Positions 1 through 36,395 of a stretch of DNA of 64,000 nt are shown piece by piece. Position numbers and translations under genes: made by a program. Position 1 is the stretch's first letter. Each line of letters starts with the position of its first letter. Below the pieces are notes generated by a model that saw only the letters and a program-made list of their open reading frames with translations, was not told the DNA's origin and did no database searches. The stretch spans positions 41,044,001 to 41,108,000 of the forward strand of contig OZ231126.1 in assembly GCA_965153355.1 (NCBI GenBank), written 5' to 3'. This DNA is from Flaccisagitta enflata (taxonomy: Eukaryota; Chaetognatha; Sagittoidea; Aphragmophora).

Positions 1-428
1 GTAAATTTGTATGGGATTTTTCAAAATATATGTAGATATTCTTTATTAATGAAAGTTAAATTTATGTGGCAAAACGACAGACCAAATGACGGCCAAACGC
101 GGCTAAGAATGAATACTACGCGACTCTACAAACAGCTATCTTCGACCATCAGTTGTTCCGTCGTTTAGTCTATTGTTCTGCCACATTTTACTTTTAATAC
201 TTTGTATTTGGGTTCACTGCTCCTGGCCAAATACTCTTGTGACCTCAAACTCAGCCCCTGTCTACCCACACGCGACTGAAGTAGCCGTGTATCTGGCTTT
301 GTTGTTACAGGAAAATGTTTCAGGATTGAATACATATTTCTCATCCATCTCAGTGTCAGATATAAATGTTTTGGGTATCAGAGGGGATGTCTAGTTTGTC
401 TACACATTGTAAGCAAACAACTCTTTAC

Positions 429-23846
<23,418 letters not shown>

Positions 23847-24050
23847 TGTTTAAAATTCTATACAGCCCAAAATTTCAACCCCCGTTTTTTCTCTGTTCCC
23901 TCGACAGAATTTAAAAAGGAAACAAATCAAACTAGCAAACAATGGGAATTTAATAAAAGCTTTTTAGAAAAAAGACGAAATAAATAAATAGGAAGTATAA
24001 CCGAGAAGGGAGAGATTTCCCTTTCAAACCGTTTTCAATTTTTACTTTTT

Positions 24051-24513
24051 AGTCGCTTGTTAAGCGACTTTATATAAGAGGGTGTGTCCGTAGATGGGAA
24101 TTAGGAAGGTCTGTAGGACTATAGAAAAGTTGGTAGTGCGAAATTTTAGGTGACGCAAAACCAACTGAGATACTGATTTCTGAGTATTGTCCGTGCCCAG
24201 CCACATTAAAGCCCCCAGGATGGCTGAGTTGGATAAGAGAAGAAAAAGTCCCTTACAAATTGACGAGTTTGTCATTCTGTTCCACGATCAATTTTTTAGG
24301 CTGTGCCCAATGTTTGGGGACGTTCGAGTGTCACTTTCTCTGCCAAGGCCAACTGCCCGGCCACACACGGGTGGGACACAGCCCGATCTAACCACGTCTT
24401 TTTTTGAGTGTTATTGCCCAAGGGCCCTAACCACTTTCAAAGCTCCAGCCCCTGCCCCTGCCCATCCGTATCCAAGTGGGGCAGCTGTAACCTGTATATC
24501 TGGCCTTGTCATA
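24051..24513 (+). mobile_element. Hairpin-ended element, long variant
   Basis: Begins with an 8-bp stem AGTCGCTT-GTT-AAGCGACT, a different stem sequence but still fully paired, and ends near the family's CTGGCCTTG terminus. It sits just upstream of the PLD gene. Confidence 0.5.
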
Positions 24514-25483
24514 AAACAAATTTGCTTGCAGTGCAATTACTCGAATGGTTAAATCAACCACAATGTTAAAAAAACGAAATTTAGAAATAATGAAATGTAA
24601 ACAATTTCAACATATTTGGTGAAATTGAACCAATCTACTCGTTCAGATTTCTTCCGGCTTATTCCTTTGTTTTAACAAGTCGTCGATCTAATGTGTTAAA
24701 GCCGCAATGATGACTTCACCAAGTGTTAACAATGTTAACGTTGATAATTACTTAAATAACCTATTAAAGTTTTGTTGCCCAATTTTTTTCCAAAGTTGTT
24801 GTGTAGGTCGCGATTTGTTGACGGCATTTTCTAACAGCGTTTCCATGTAAAATGCTAAATTAGCACTTGACGATGACATTGACGATGAAAAAAGTCAGGA
24901 AAATAAACCAATTGACGAGCTGTGTGTCAGCTTGTTGCATGGCACAATCTCGTTGGTGAACTCGAAGTGAGAGTTAGGAGAATCCCGAAAGGAAACTCCC
25001 TCACAAAAAAAAAAATGAATAGAGCCAAAAAAGAGAGAAAGAGCAAACAATGTCAGAGAGAGAGGGAATCACTCAGCTTTTGCTCTGATTTGCATTTGGC
25101 TTTCAATTTCTCCCGCAAACAGCTCCATTTATATTTGATTGGCATGACAACAAGATCGACGGGTGCAATGAGTGCAATGTACAAGCCTTGTATGAGCGCA
25201 GGAATGTACTCCTTGCTTCTTCAGCGTGGGCGCGGCGATAATTTACAATTTTTCAGTTTCTCTTTGTTCCCATTCAATTGGATTTACAGGGTGGTGGAAA
25301 TACTTTTATTTGATAGCAAGATAGAATATAGACAGGCCAGCGCTGTCAGGAGGAGCAAGGTGGGGCATGAGGGAGTGAAATGGTACGAATAACACAAGAT
25401 CAAGATCACAAGATCAACGATGCATCCACCATCTTTTGTAAGTGAATGAATAAATGAACTGACAAATGAATGAATATTTGCAT

Positions 25484-25797
25484 ACCGTATTTCTTCCATT
25501 TAGCGCCCCCCCCCCTTCAAAAAGCGCCCCCTCTTTTTTTTTGTATTACACTTTTCAGAAGAGATTTGGACAGAAATATTAGGTATAATGATGAAATAAT
25601 CAAACATAATGAACCATTTTCAAAGACTTTCAAACAGATATATATAATTTAGCATTTTGATAGCCTTTCATGAAAACAACAGATTGAACAACAGTTCATT
25701 TATGATATAATGGGGGCGCTAATTGGAGGGTTGAAAAGCAAAGTCATATTTCAATTTCAAAAGCGCTTGAAGCACGTTTTAGAAAAAATATGGTGAT
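25484..25797. mobile_element. MITE with TACCGTATTTCTT-type ends, copy 2
   Basis: Same ends and inner GCGCCCCC/GGGGGCGCTAATT blocks as 19847-20168, with a poorer right end. Confidence 0.6.
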
Positions 25798-26927
25798 CAT
25801 TGTACAATGACCAACAGACCGACACACTGACCAACAGACCCAGCCAGTAATACATATGCAAGGAAGCATCTAACAAAGAGAGAACACCCACGCAAGGAAA
25901 TGATTTCGATTCATTGATGAAGTCAGATCAGACAAAGCTGACAACCTGACTCAGTTGGAACTAGGCTAACACAGATAGAGTAAAATGGCCACAGATGAGA
26001 CAGGACCGACAAGGATAAGGCATAAGGCACTACAGAGATGACACAAAGTTGACTTGTTAAATTGAGTTTGGTTTAAGGATTGAGCTCATTGAGAACGAAA
26101 AATTAAATGATCTTAAAAAGAGAAACTAAATTCCAAATCGAATAATGAGGCAGCTATAAAATTTTAAAAGCGTCTTGAAGTTAATCGAAATTTCCTTGGG
26201 AAGACCAGCCCAAACGAGACTGCGAAGGGAGAAAGATGAAGAATTAAAACGAAGATTTTGTGGTTCTTCGATGAGAAATATTTTTCTCTTTTCCGATTGT
26301 TTTTCTTTCTTGGTGGATGGGGGGGGGGGGGAGTTGCTCTACGTAGACGACTTCGGTCGTCATCACCTATCTATCATGTATCAGCAATTTTCAGCATTGA
26401 CCATCATCGGAATTTTGAAAACGAATGAAAAAAAAATTGACTGATAAAACTTGATCGCGTGAGCATGGGCAATAATGGTCAATAATGAGGAAGAAGCAAA
26501 GATTTGAACAGGCAAAGCGGTGAGAAAGCAGCTTGCAAATGAACCTGAATCTGTTACCAAATGAAAGTTCGACATTTAAATGAACGATTGAGTCAGGAGG
26601 ATGCGATGTAAAGTTTCATGTAAAGTGTCATGTAAAGGCTACATGTGGCTCAGATACGATCCACAATAGAATCTACTTTGGATGAATTCCTGTCACATGA
26701 TCTAGGACATCATGAACAATCTGGTCTTGTTTGCTATTCACGAGAGGTCAAAATTGAAGTTCTTTTTTGGCCAAATTTGACTTTTTCTGGTGAATACGTA
26801 TGTTACCACAAGTAATTTAGTGAAAAAATCAATGCGAATTTGTATTCCAAAAAAAAGTTGTGAATGATTTTCTAAAAAAAACAGAAATTTCCCTTTTCCC
26901 CCTTTTGTCAAATTTTGTTTCTTTATT

Positions 26928-26943
26928 TCTTTATTTCTTTCCT

Positions 26944-27011
<68 letters not shown>

Positions 27012-27031
27012 TTCTTTATTCTTTCTTTCTG

Positions 27032-27099
<68 letters not shown>

Positions 27100-27374
27100 T
27101 TTTTCTTTCTTTTTTTCTTTCTTTCGTTGTTTTGTTGTTTCTTTCTTTCTTTGTTTCTTTCTTTCTTTCTCTTTCTTTCTTTTTCTCTTTCTTTCTTTTT
27201 CTTTTTGTGTTTCCTTCGTTCTTCCTTTCTCTATACTTTTCTTCTTTATTCTCTGCTTCTATCTTTCTCTGATTGTTTCTTTCCCTGCTCATTTCTTTTC
27301 CTGTTTTAATTTTTCTCTCTTTCTTTCTTTCTCTCTAACTTTCTTTCTTTCTTCTTTCTTTCTTTCTTCTTTCT

Positions 27375-27411
<37 letters not shown>

Positions 27412-27556
27412 TTCTTTTTCTTTTCTCTTTCTTTTTGTTCTTTCCATCTTGCTTTCTTTCTCTTTCTCTCTTTCTTTCTTCTTTCTCTTTCTTTCTTCTT
27501 TCTCTCTTTCTTTCTTTCTTTTTTCTCTTTCTTTCTTTCTTTCTTTCTTTCTCTCC

Positions 27557-27596
<40 letters not shown>

Positions 27597-27627
27597 CTCC
27601 ATCTTTCTTTTTTTCTCTCTCTCTCTT

Positions 27628-27684
<57 letters not shown>

Positions 27685-27773
27685 CTCTTTCTCTTTCTCC
27701 TCTTTCTTTCTTTCTTTCTTTCTTTCTTTCCTTTTTTTTTCTTTCCTTCTTCTTTCTTTAGTTCTTCTTTTTT

Positions 27774-27817
<44 letters not shown>

Positions 27818-27914
27818 TTTTCTTTCTTCTTTGTTAAAAGGCAATGAAATTGAAAACAATAGAACAACAACATTTGTGGAAGTTCCACTAAATGCTCTGC
27901 CTCTTTCTCTTTAA

Positions 27915-27977
<63 letters not shown>

Positions 27978-28046
27978 TCCTTTTCTTTCTTTCCTTTTTT
28001 TTCTTTCTATCTATCTTTCTTTCTTTCTATCTTTCTTTATTTCTGT
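26928..28046 (+). repeat. (CTTT)n field
   Basis: About 1.1 kb of CTTT with many CT, TTT and CCTT variants, broken by ~80 bp of unique sequence near 27840-27910. The complementary Lys/Glu/Arg frames are artefacts. Confidence 0.95.
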
Positions 28047-29099
28047 AGAACTCGTACAGCTTGTGCACTCAGCAGCAGAGAACAAAGAACTTTCATGATT
28101 TATGGCTGAAGAAATGAGCGTTACTATGGTTACTGATAATTTTAGATTCGCATAGAAAATGAAAAATCCGAAAAATGAAAAACATCAGATGCTAGTAAAA
28201 TGTCATACAATGGATCTGATGTTTTTGAAAATGCGAATTTTTCCCCTCTGTTCTCGTATTAAAATTATCGGCTACAAAAATGTTTTTTTCAAAAATTCCT
28301 CCTGACACAGCTTTACATAGAAAAAGATATAAAAACCATACTTAATTTTGGGCTAGATCAATAAGATTTGGTATGCATACTCTGTTGTGTGTCTTCTAAC
28401 TACAGTTCAAATCTCATGATGTTATTCCAACGGGAAGATAGGTTTTTGCAGTTTTGAAGTTGAAGTATCCAAAATTTCTAATTTTATTTGTCACACGACC
28501 CCCTGACTGTTTTTTTTTATGACGCATAAATTTTTAATAACAAAAGGTCACGAAAATTTTTGCATGTATTATTTTAATAAATAAGCAGGTTTAACTGAAA
28601 AATTGGGGTCAAATTTCCAATATATAAGGGGAATAGGTTGTGAAAATTCCTGGTGTGAGATCTTTGGCATTAAAATTTGTTGCCTTTTCCAGCATAGGTT
28701 TATAAACATTTAGTTTTTTTTTCACTGAAACGGCCAAAGAAGCCTTGAAATTTTTTTTGGTATAAGATTACATGGTTAGGGATGTAGACGGTTGTTTCTG
28801 TGGGCCAAAAACTGTTGTTATGATGCCTATAGTAGTACAAAATTGCCTCGAATAACAATCGGGTTTACTCAGTTCTCCGTGTCCTAGGCATTCGTTTGTT
28901 TTGCAGTGCCTTGCTTTCCATATCAAAGGGGAAAATGAAAGAATGAAAAAGAATCTCGTGAATACGAATAGACAGCGAAAAGCGAAGACTTTTAACTTTT
29001 TTTTACTTCGTCAGAGGTTAGAATGGCCTGAAATGAGTAGTAATCAGCTCGAATGCGCAACCAAGCAAGGAGGATATTTCTCAACTTTTTTCTATTTTT

Positions 29100-29298
29100 A
29101 GTTGCGGACACGCAACTTGATAAGAGGCTTTGTCCGTCCGTTGGTCTGTCGGTCCGTCTGTCTATTGGTCCGGGTTCATAGAGTCGAAATGCCGAAAAAT
29201 GAGTTTTCGATACTTTTTGTGTATGTTGGTTTGAAGGTTGAGGTAGGGATGAAGGTTGGACACCCCTGCCCACCCGTCCGCAACAACATGGTGACCCC
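29100..29298 (+). mobile_element. Hairpin-ended element copy
   Basis: Starts AGTTGCG-GACA-CGCAACT after TTTTT, contains the GAGGCTTTGTCCGTCCG block, and ends at GTGACCCCGCG. Confidence 0.55.
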
Positions 29299-29404
29299 GC
29301 GTTGTAAGATATTCGAACTATCGGAACAACAAAGGTGGTAAGATGATCCGAGTTCATCAACCCTATCAAATCATACTACTTTTTGGTAAAGGTATGCTAT
29401 CAAT

Positions 29405-29406
<2 letters not shown>

Positions 29407-29475
<69 letters not shown>
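29407..29475 (+). repeat. (CA)n microsatellite
   Basis: About 34 units. Confidence 0.95.
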
Positions 29476-29478
<3 letters not shown>

Positions 29479-30409
29479 CTCGGTTACTTCGCTCAAATAA
29501 TGCCAATTATGAGGTGCACTTTCCCCGCGTAGCTACAAAACAATCACGTCATTCGAATATCACGCCTAACAACGCCTAACCAGTGGTATCAACACCTCTC
29601 TAAACAAGATTAAAATCCGAAAGACAATGGCAGCAGCTCTGTAGGACCAGTTTACCCTTTCACTGAAAAGTGATAAAAAGAAAATCAAAACCATTTCTCA
29701 GGCTCATATCCAAGACTCTGAAGTAATTTCCCTTTAAGACGTAAATCCTGTTGCTCCCGACAAGTGCTCAAGCTTTGAGGCTCAAAAGCGAGATCACGAT
29801 ATTCCGGTCAAAGGGGATTATATATCAGACTGAGGGGGTCATCGAGCCATCGGAATTGGATATTTCGTATGTCCTTTATACTAATGCGGGACAAATGTCA
29901 TTACAAGAAAGCTCGACGAATTAATACAACTTTATGTGAATGGCTGAAATACATAAACCAAAAGCAGATCACAAAACTCAAAAGAAAAAAGAAAAACACG
30001 TTTTCATTTTTTCCTAAAACGAACGCACCTCCAAAATTCTTTTGAAGAAATTCATTTTGAACGCCCGTCGGAAGTCAAGTCTTAAGATTGGTAAGTTCTA
30101 TCGTTCTTTCTCCAAAAAATATTTGAGTTTTCGGGCCCAATTGTGCCGGTAGTTGAAGAATACACTTTTTTTATTAATCAGAGTGAAACAAAAACTACGG
30201 AATCTGGATCTTGACCCTTGACTAAGGCGTGGTCAAGATTCTCCCATGGATCTTCAAATCTGAAAACTTCTGTTCAATTCAGTTCAATAAAGCAACCGTC
30301 TTTGTTTGATTTCTATTTTTTTTTCACGGCAGGTTTTATCAACTTTTTTGCATCATCATAAAATGAGATCGAAACAAGAAACGCGAGTTGAGCTCAAATT
30401 ACGGGTCAA

Positions 30410-30600
30410 AATCATCCTTTGAGCATCATTATCATCTCCATCATCATTGGGAGCCGCATCAAATTTGTCAGGTTCTTTTATTTTTACTCGCGATTTGCCT
30501 TGAATCGATTGCCGACTAGATGGTCTATTCGCTGCGAGCGTGCTGCCTGCTGGTGGTTGTATTGGCGCTGCTCTGTCACCATCATCATTTAGCATCATCA
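30410..30600 (-). other. Possible isolated exon or random ORF
   Basis: An open frame on the minus strand with mixed composition: GDRAAPIQPPAGSTLAANRP, KSRVKIKEPDKFDAAP, then an Asp/Asn run. An acceptor-like GTGACAG precedes it. No family is recognised and no partner exon was found. Confidence 0.2.
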
Positions 30601-30839
30601 TCATCATCCTTATCATCATCAGCATCATCCTTCAACATCTCTTTCCTCATCTGCTATCTGCATCAAGCATGAAGCGAGAGAGCGAGAGCGAAAAAGAATG
30701 AGAGAAAGAGAGAGAGCGGCCAAAGAATGGTAAAGTAAAAGAGCCAATGTTCAAATAATCTGGTGGACTTTGCCTCACTTTCTCTGTTTCTTTTGCCTCT
30801 CTTGTCTTATTTGTCCAGCTTCTTTGAACCTGAATTTTT

Positions 30840-31028
30840 AGTCGCGTGCTACGCGACTCTACACCCCGCTATGTCGGTTGGTCGGTCGGTTGGTCCCCTT
30901 TTATACTTTTTTTTGCGTTTTTGAGCTTTTTGATCATACGGCTCCTGCCCAGATGCCCTATTGACCTTCTCCAGCACTGCTCCTGCCCACCCGCACGAGA
31001 CTAGGGTAGCCATGCATCCGGCCTTGTT
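30840..31028 (+). mobile_element. Hairpin-ended element copy
   Basis: TTTTT then AGTCGCG-TGCTA-CGCGACT, then GGTC-type repeats, CTGCCCACCCGCACG and the ATCCGGCCTTG end. Confidence 0.55.
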
Positions 31029-31439
31029 AGCTTAGCGCTTTACCTCAAAGGAGCTAGAGGTCGTGTATGTCACCTCTTGCGTCGGTCAGACGGTTAGTCA
31101 GTCAGTCGGTCGCATTGCAGTCACTGCCGCAGTACCGTTCCCATTGACATTATTGTCCCCAGATGATTTTCTGAGCTCAGGATCCAAGTTTTCAGAAATC
31201 TAGAAAGTTTGAAACCTGAAATTGCCGTAACTTCTGTTTTATAGTAGTGGGCGAAGGGTTTTGCCGAAAAGGATCAAAAAGTCTTGGTAAACGTCATTTA
31301 GACAAGGATCAAGATATGATAGTAAATTAGTAATGGTTTCGGGCCTCGCGTTTATTGGGGAGGACAAGGCGAGATCTAAGACCTAACGAAAATCAAATTA
31401 GGGATGAACCAAATTTGATGGTCGCAAAATTTTGATGTA

Positions 31440-32041
31440 CTATCTTGGAAATAAATATACGGACACCTAAACATGATTATAGCAGCTAAACTTTCATATC
31501 CAAAAAAACAATGAAAGCAGATCCATAAACTATGACAAAAAATCTTCCATTTAAGACCAAGCAGAGCTTGATAGCTCCAAATGAGAGCGTTTTGAAGAAA
31601 ACTGTCATTTTACAAAAATCTAATTTAGAGGTTTTCAGTTTACATATCTTAAAAGAACAACCTACATTAAAATAGCTCTTAAATCTAAACGGATTGAGCA
31701 AAATCATTCTGCTTGATCCCAATAAATCACATTTTTGACAAATTCTTTGATTGTTGAAAAAATTGAGGACTGCAGTTAATCATAATGCCCTGAAATTATC
31801 TAGTAATAAAAGAAAACAAAGCTGATTCTTTGATTTTTTTGTTGCTTTTTGAGAGGCAAAGGATACACGGATTCAAGATGAAAAATCATAGACAAATCCC
31901 ATAAAAAGTCAGAACAGAAGCTCATGATAGATCCAAATAACATATTATGACTAAAAATTTAATGATTTGGGCATATACTTCATTCAGTGAGTGAAAAGGC
32001 TAACCTTTTTCCAGCTGTCCGTATATTTATTTCCAAGGTAG
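31440..32041. mobile_element. 602-bp Tc1/mariner-type MITE, copy 1
   Basis: Ends CTATCTTGGAAATAAATATA and its inverse TATATTTATTTCCAAGGTAG, flanked by TA. No transposase ORF. A second copy in inverse orientation is at 57051-57660. Confidence 0.85.
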
Positions 32042-32514
32042 TAGTGGCTTCAGTGACATTTTATCAATTCCATGTCGTCAACAACCCGACTAAATAAGGT
32101 CAGATACATGGCTTATGAATAGTCGCTTGGGGGTGGGAAGATGCAGAACTGTGGGTGGGCAGGGGCAGTGCGTGGCAGAGTAGGGTCTTGTCGATAGTTG
32201 CTCGACTCGTCTAACAACGTTGGGGAGAAAAGAAATGCAGAAAATGAAAGTCATTTTTCCGTGTTCCTACAGAAATAATTCATCAGGCTTGATAGTATGT
32301 TTCTGATAGAATATGATAAGGCTAAAATGGCACAATTACTACAACGGTGTTATCTACAGTAGTTCAAGGGGGACATTATGCAGCTGGGAAGGAGCAGTAA
32401 TGCCCAGAAATCACTATTTCACAAGATTTTGTCTCATCCAAAATTCGCAATACCGACCTACCTACCTAGTACCTACTTATAGAATCACTTAGCAAGCGAC
32501 TAAAAACGTAAGCC

Positions 32515-32516
<2 letters not shown>

Positions 32517-32549
<33 letters not shown>

Positions 32550-32561
32550 CTCTCTCTCTTG
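32517..32561 (+). repeat. (CT)n microsatellite
   Basis: CT run with a CC interruption, just after a hairpin-ended element. Confidence 0.9.
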
Positions 32562-33077
32562 CTAACATAGAACGAATAAGTAAATTAGTTTCCAGTTAAT
32601 CGTTAATGGTGTGCAATGTCACATTAGAGAAGTGGCAATGAGTCAGGAAGTCCACGCTTTAATAATCAGTGATCAATGTGAAGTTCAATTGATTTGCGAT
32701 GTAAACAACTAGCATGAAACAATGAGAAGCACTTAACATACCTAACAGTAGTTTTCCGGGAAAATCCTTGCTCCTCTAAAGCTGCGCGAATTAAAGTTAT
32801 AAAACTGCCCCCCAAAAATTCTTTGATGATTTTCAGTCGTTGAGCTTCCACAATTTTGCAGTCAAATTAAGTCTTCCGATTTTCGATGTTCAAACTGGAA
32901 AAGTTTCTCTTTCATTTTAAAGAGTAAAACTGAATGTCAATCGAGGAGAGAGAAATTCAAAGTGTTACCGCTCAAAACGGGAAATTCTATAACAAGAATT
33001 TTATCTGTGTGACAGGGGACAATTCTGCGTGTTTTTACGTGTTTACTGCTCTGATACTCGGCATGCGGTGGCTTGGC

Positions 33078-33079
<2 letters not shown>

Positions 33080-33130
<51 letters not shown>
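33080..33130 (+). repeat. (GA)n microsatellite
   Basis: About 25 units. Confidence 0.95.
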
Positions 33131-33131
<1 letters not shown>

Positions 33132-33233
33132 CTCAGATCCCATCCCAGAGGCCCAAATCCCATCCCTGCCTGAGGAATGAGTCATAGCCTCGCGGTCAGG
33201 ATTCCCGGTTGCAAAAAGCTTAAAGAAAAAAAA

Positions 33234-33927
33234 ATGGACAGCTCACAGATTTTTACACAGAGGACCTAAAAAGGCTGTAGAACACGATTCTGATATTCAT
33301 TTTGACCTAACTTGAGCCAAAAAAATTAGAAACGTTTTTTTGTGCTACAAACAGCTATTTTTCTTTAAAGAATGGTGTAAAATGAAACATTTCAGACTTC
33401 TTTTTACAGAAACTTAAAGTACCAATGGCAATTGATACTTATGTGAATCTAGAACAATTTTCAATAGGTCTGCGAGGTTTTAAAAATTGCATTAGAATCC
33501 TCAAAAATGAAAAAATAACCCAAAATCAAAAAATTCTAAAAACTGATGTTTTGGAACAGTTTTTAAGGTTAAGATATGCTATCAGTATGAATTTCATTGA
33601 TGTACTCAAAAAACATGCATGTTATAGCCGAAAAACGCAAAACCGCAACATGCAAATGAGATCAAGTGCAAACTTTCAAAAATAGCAAAAATTGTGTAGA
33701 AACACCACAAATTGAATCAGCACAGTGCAAATGATCAACATACATCAATTTCAGTCAGAATTAACCAAAAGATATGAAACAATTAGTGTTTTTATAGCAA
33801 AAAACACAATTTTCATAAAAAAAAACGTTTCTAATTTTTTGGGCTCAAGTTAGGTCAAAATGAATATCAGAATTGTGTTCTACAGCCTTTTTAGGTCCCC
33901 TGTTCAAAAAAACTGTGATGTGTCCAT
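33234..33927. mobile_element. 694-bp MITE with ~115-bp terminal inverted repeats
   Basis: ATGGACAGCTCACAG at the left and its diverged inverse at the right. Near-identical inner arms include GACCTAAAAAGGCTGTAGAA and TTTTGACCTAACTTGAGCC. Confidence 0.8.
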
Positions 33928-34190
33928 CTTTTTTTTTTCAAAACCCTCAAAATTGAGATTTTCTCTAACCATAATCCTGACCGCTCGAGGCCAAAATCTT
34001 AACCTCAAGACCCAAATCCCAGCCTTCAGGTCAAATTCCTAGGGCCCAAAAACTGATTGTAAGTCCAATATGTGGCCCTGTTGGGGCTCCTGCCCCTCCC
34101 ACCACCTCATCCACATGTTCACTTACTTAGGAGCATCAGGTACCGCTTTTACAACTTTTAGACCTCTAGTTATGTCCTTTTCTCCATATA

Positions 34191-34952
34191 CACCGTCTTT
34201 AAATCGAAATGGCAAATAGTAAACCTTTGTAGCTCCAAAATTACCAGCCTGAAAGCCTTCAAATTTTCAGTGAATGTTAGTAACAACTGACCATTTTGTC
34301 ATGTCCAAACTCGGATTTTGATACTGAATAGTTTGGGGTCAGTAAAACAAACAAAATATGCCCAATTTTCAGGGCTGAATTTTTTTTCTTGATTTATTTG
34401 AAAAGACTTGTTTTTATCAATGTACAGATGTCAATATAATTGAGCTAGAACTCCGGGGTTGGTCTTAAATGATAGGAAATTTTTCAGAGATTACACATTT
34501 ACCTAAAAAATTGAAAAAAGTTGGATATAGATTGAGGTTATCATTGGTTTTTGGCAATCATTGCTAAAATCCAGACTGTCAATCATTTGAAAATCATTTA
34601 AATCTTTATAAATACGATAAAATAATGAAATTTTCAAGCAAAACACATATTTATGATTTGTAACTCCTCATTTAAGACCAACCCCAGGGTTCAAGCTTAC
34701 TTTATCAGGAAAAAGAACATTAAATGAAAAAAGATTCTTCCAAGTAAAGCTGGGACAAATTATTTCTTTCCATAAAATTGATAGCTTTTCAATGCTTTAA
34801 TGACCACCAACCTATTCAGTTATAAAATCTGAGTTTTGGCATGACAAAATGGTCAGCTGTTTCTAATATTCACTGAAAATTTAAAGGCTTTTGGGCTAGT
34901 AGTTTTGGAGCTACAAAGGTTTACTATTTGCCATTTCGATTTAAAAACGGTG
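34191..34952. mobile_element. 762-bp Tc1/mariner-type MITE
   Basis: CACCGTCTTTAAATCGAAAT at the left, inverse at the right, terminal repeats of ~180 bp, TA on both sides. No ORF. Confidence 0.8.
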
Positions 34953-35170
34953 TAGATATGATGAAAAACGATAATAATAGATTTAGATCAGACATGTTGC
35001 GCTTTTTAATCAATTAAAGATTCACTTCAGTTGTTTGTAAAGAAGCGAATATACTTAACTTCAATATCAAAATATTGGCTTGCTTTTCTTGAAAACCAAG
35101 ACCCTTCATGATTCTCAAACTGCTCTTTTTCTTTCCTGGAGAGAGCAGCTGTTTGATGTTTCTTGTTCAG

Positions 35171-35174
<4 letters not shown>

Positions 35175-35252
<78 letters not shown>
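35175..35252 (+). repeat. (GA)n microsatellite
   Basis: About 39 units ending 17 bp before the MITE at 35269. Confidence 0.95.
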
Positions 35253-35256
<4 letters not shown>

Positions 35257-35268
35257 AATTTCGTTCTA

Positions 35269-35890
35269 CAGTGCGGCTCATAAAAAAGTTTCCAGCAGTT
35301 TAAAAGCTAGTTATTTCAATCGTAATCATTTTAAACAATTAAAATCCATAAGATTTTTATATTTTTTAAAAAAATCTACAGGTCTAGTCCAACCTTATTC
35401 ATGTAAGTAAAATTGTTAAAAAACTATAGAGGTACAAAGATGATAAGTAATTTATTTTTGCATGAAGGCGAACAGCCTTCGACAGAACATAAGGTTGATT
35501 ATGTTTTCTATAAATGTATTAAAAACAATCTATGATTCCTATATCATATCTATGACTATTTTAAAGAGCTTTAAAAACTTTACAAATCTAAACCAAGTAG
35601 AAGTTTGTGGCTTGATTCGTTTTGAAATGACATAAGTTTAAAGTTAACCAATCATGTTTTTTTTAGGCAAAATATCACAATTCTTTGCTCCTTTTTCCCC
35701 AGGCAATTTTGATATGTACTACTTCAAATCAATGTCAAGCCTAAACGGAAAGAGCTAGAAATCTGGGATTGGACTCAAATTGAAGAAAATAAAAAACCCT
35801 TCAAAAATCTCACTTAAAATTGCTTTAATCATTTATAAAACCTGAAAAATATTAATGACAAAACAGGAAACTTTTTTATGAGCCTCACTG
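35269..35890. mobile_element. 622-bp Tc1/mariner-type MITE
   Basis: CAGTGCGGCTCATAAAAAAG at the left and CTTTTTTATGAGCCTCACTG at the right, TA on both sides. Confidence 0.8.
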
Positions 35891-36395
35891 TAGTTGTGTG
35901 CCATGATTGACAATCACACCATCCCAACGAAAACATGAATCTAGGAATCTAGTCTGTAACGCAACTGCAGCCATGACAAAAACGAGTTAAAACATGACAG
36001 ATAGGCATGGCAGACTGACAGAGAGTGAACTGAGAGACCTAAAGATAGGTTCCGGACATGACAAAATGGTATAGTCCAATCAGCGGAAAACAAGATGAGT
36101 AGTTTTATGTAAATCCATGAAATAAGCTACGTCAGCCATGAACTTTTTTACACGATATATAGTTGTCACAAAAATGTATAATTTCTATCCAGATATCTAC
36201 GCGGGAGAACCTTTTGGCTTACTGACTTGGTTTTGATTATTTCCCCAAAGAGGACAGTTGAAACTCGGAGCTCCAAACCAAGAAGAAACAAATGACAAAT
36301 GATTTTTCTCTGCGATACTGGTTCATATCGCCGGACGGTGCAGTAAATTTCTTCCACGATCAAACGAAAATTCCAAAATTCTCCCCCGACCAAAC

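Larger units (their letters stand above)
23847..36395. other. Spacer between the divergent PLD and NTPase genes
   Basis: Apart from the repeats listed separately, no recognisable gene. 23850-23940 is the likely PLD 5' region (ATG context TTAAACAATGG). A 156-codon plus-strand frame at 24922-25392 has no recognisable features. 28131-28271 contains a small palindrome with GATAATTTTA / TAAAATTATC ends. 29480-30400 and 31029-31430 hold nothing I recognise. Confidence 0.5.

Noticed and set aside
24922-25392. 156-codon plus-strand frame
   Set aside because: No domain, splice partner or composition support; starts in low-complexity AG-rich sequence.
26738-27888. Lys/Glu/Arg-rich frames, opposite frames rich in Phe/Leu/Ser
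   Set aside because: Products of (CTTT)n; the same applies to 60600-61406 and 62560-63287.
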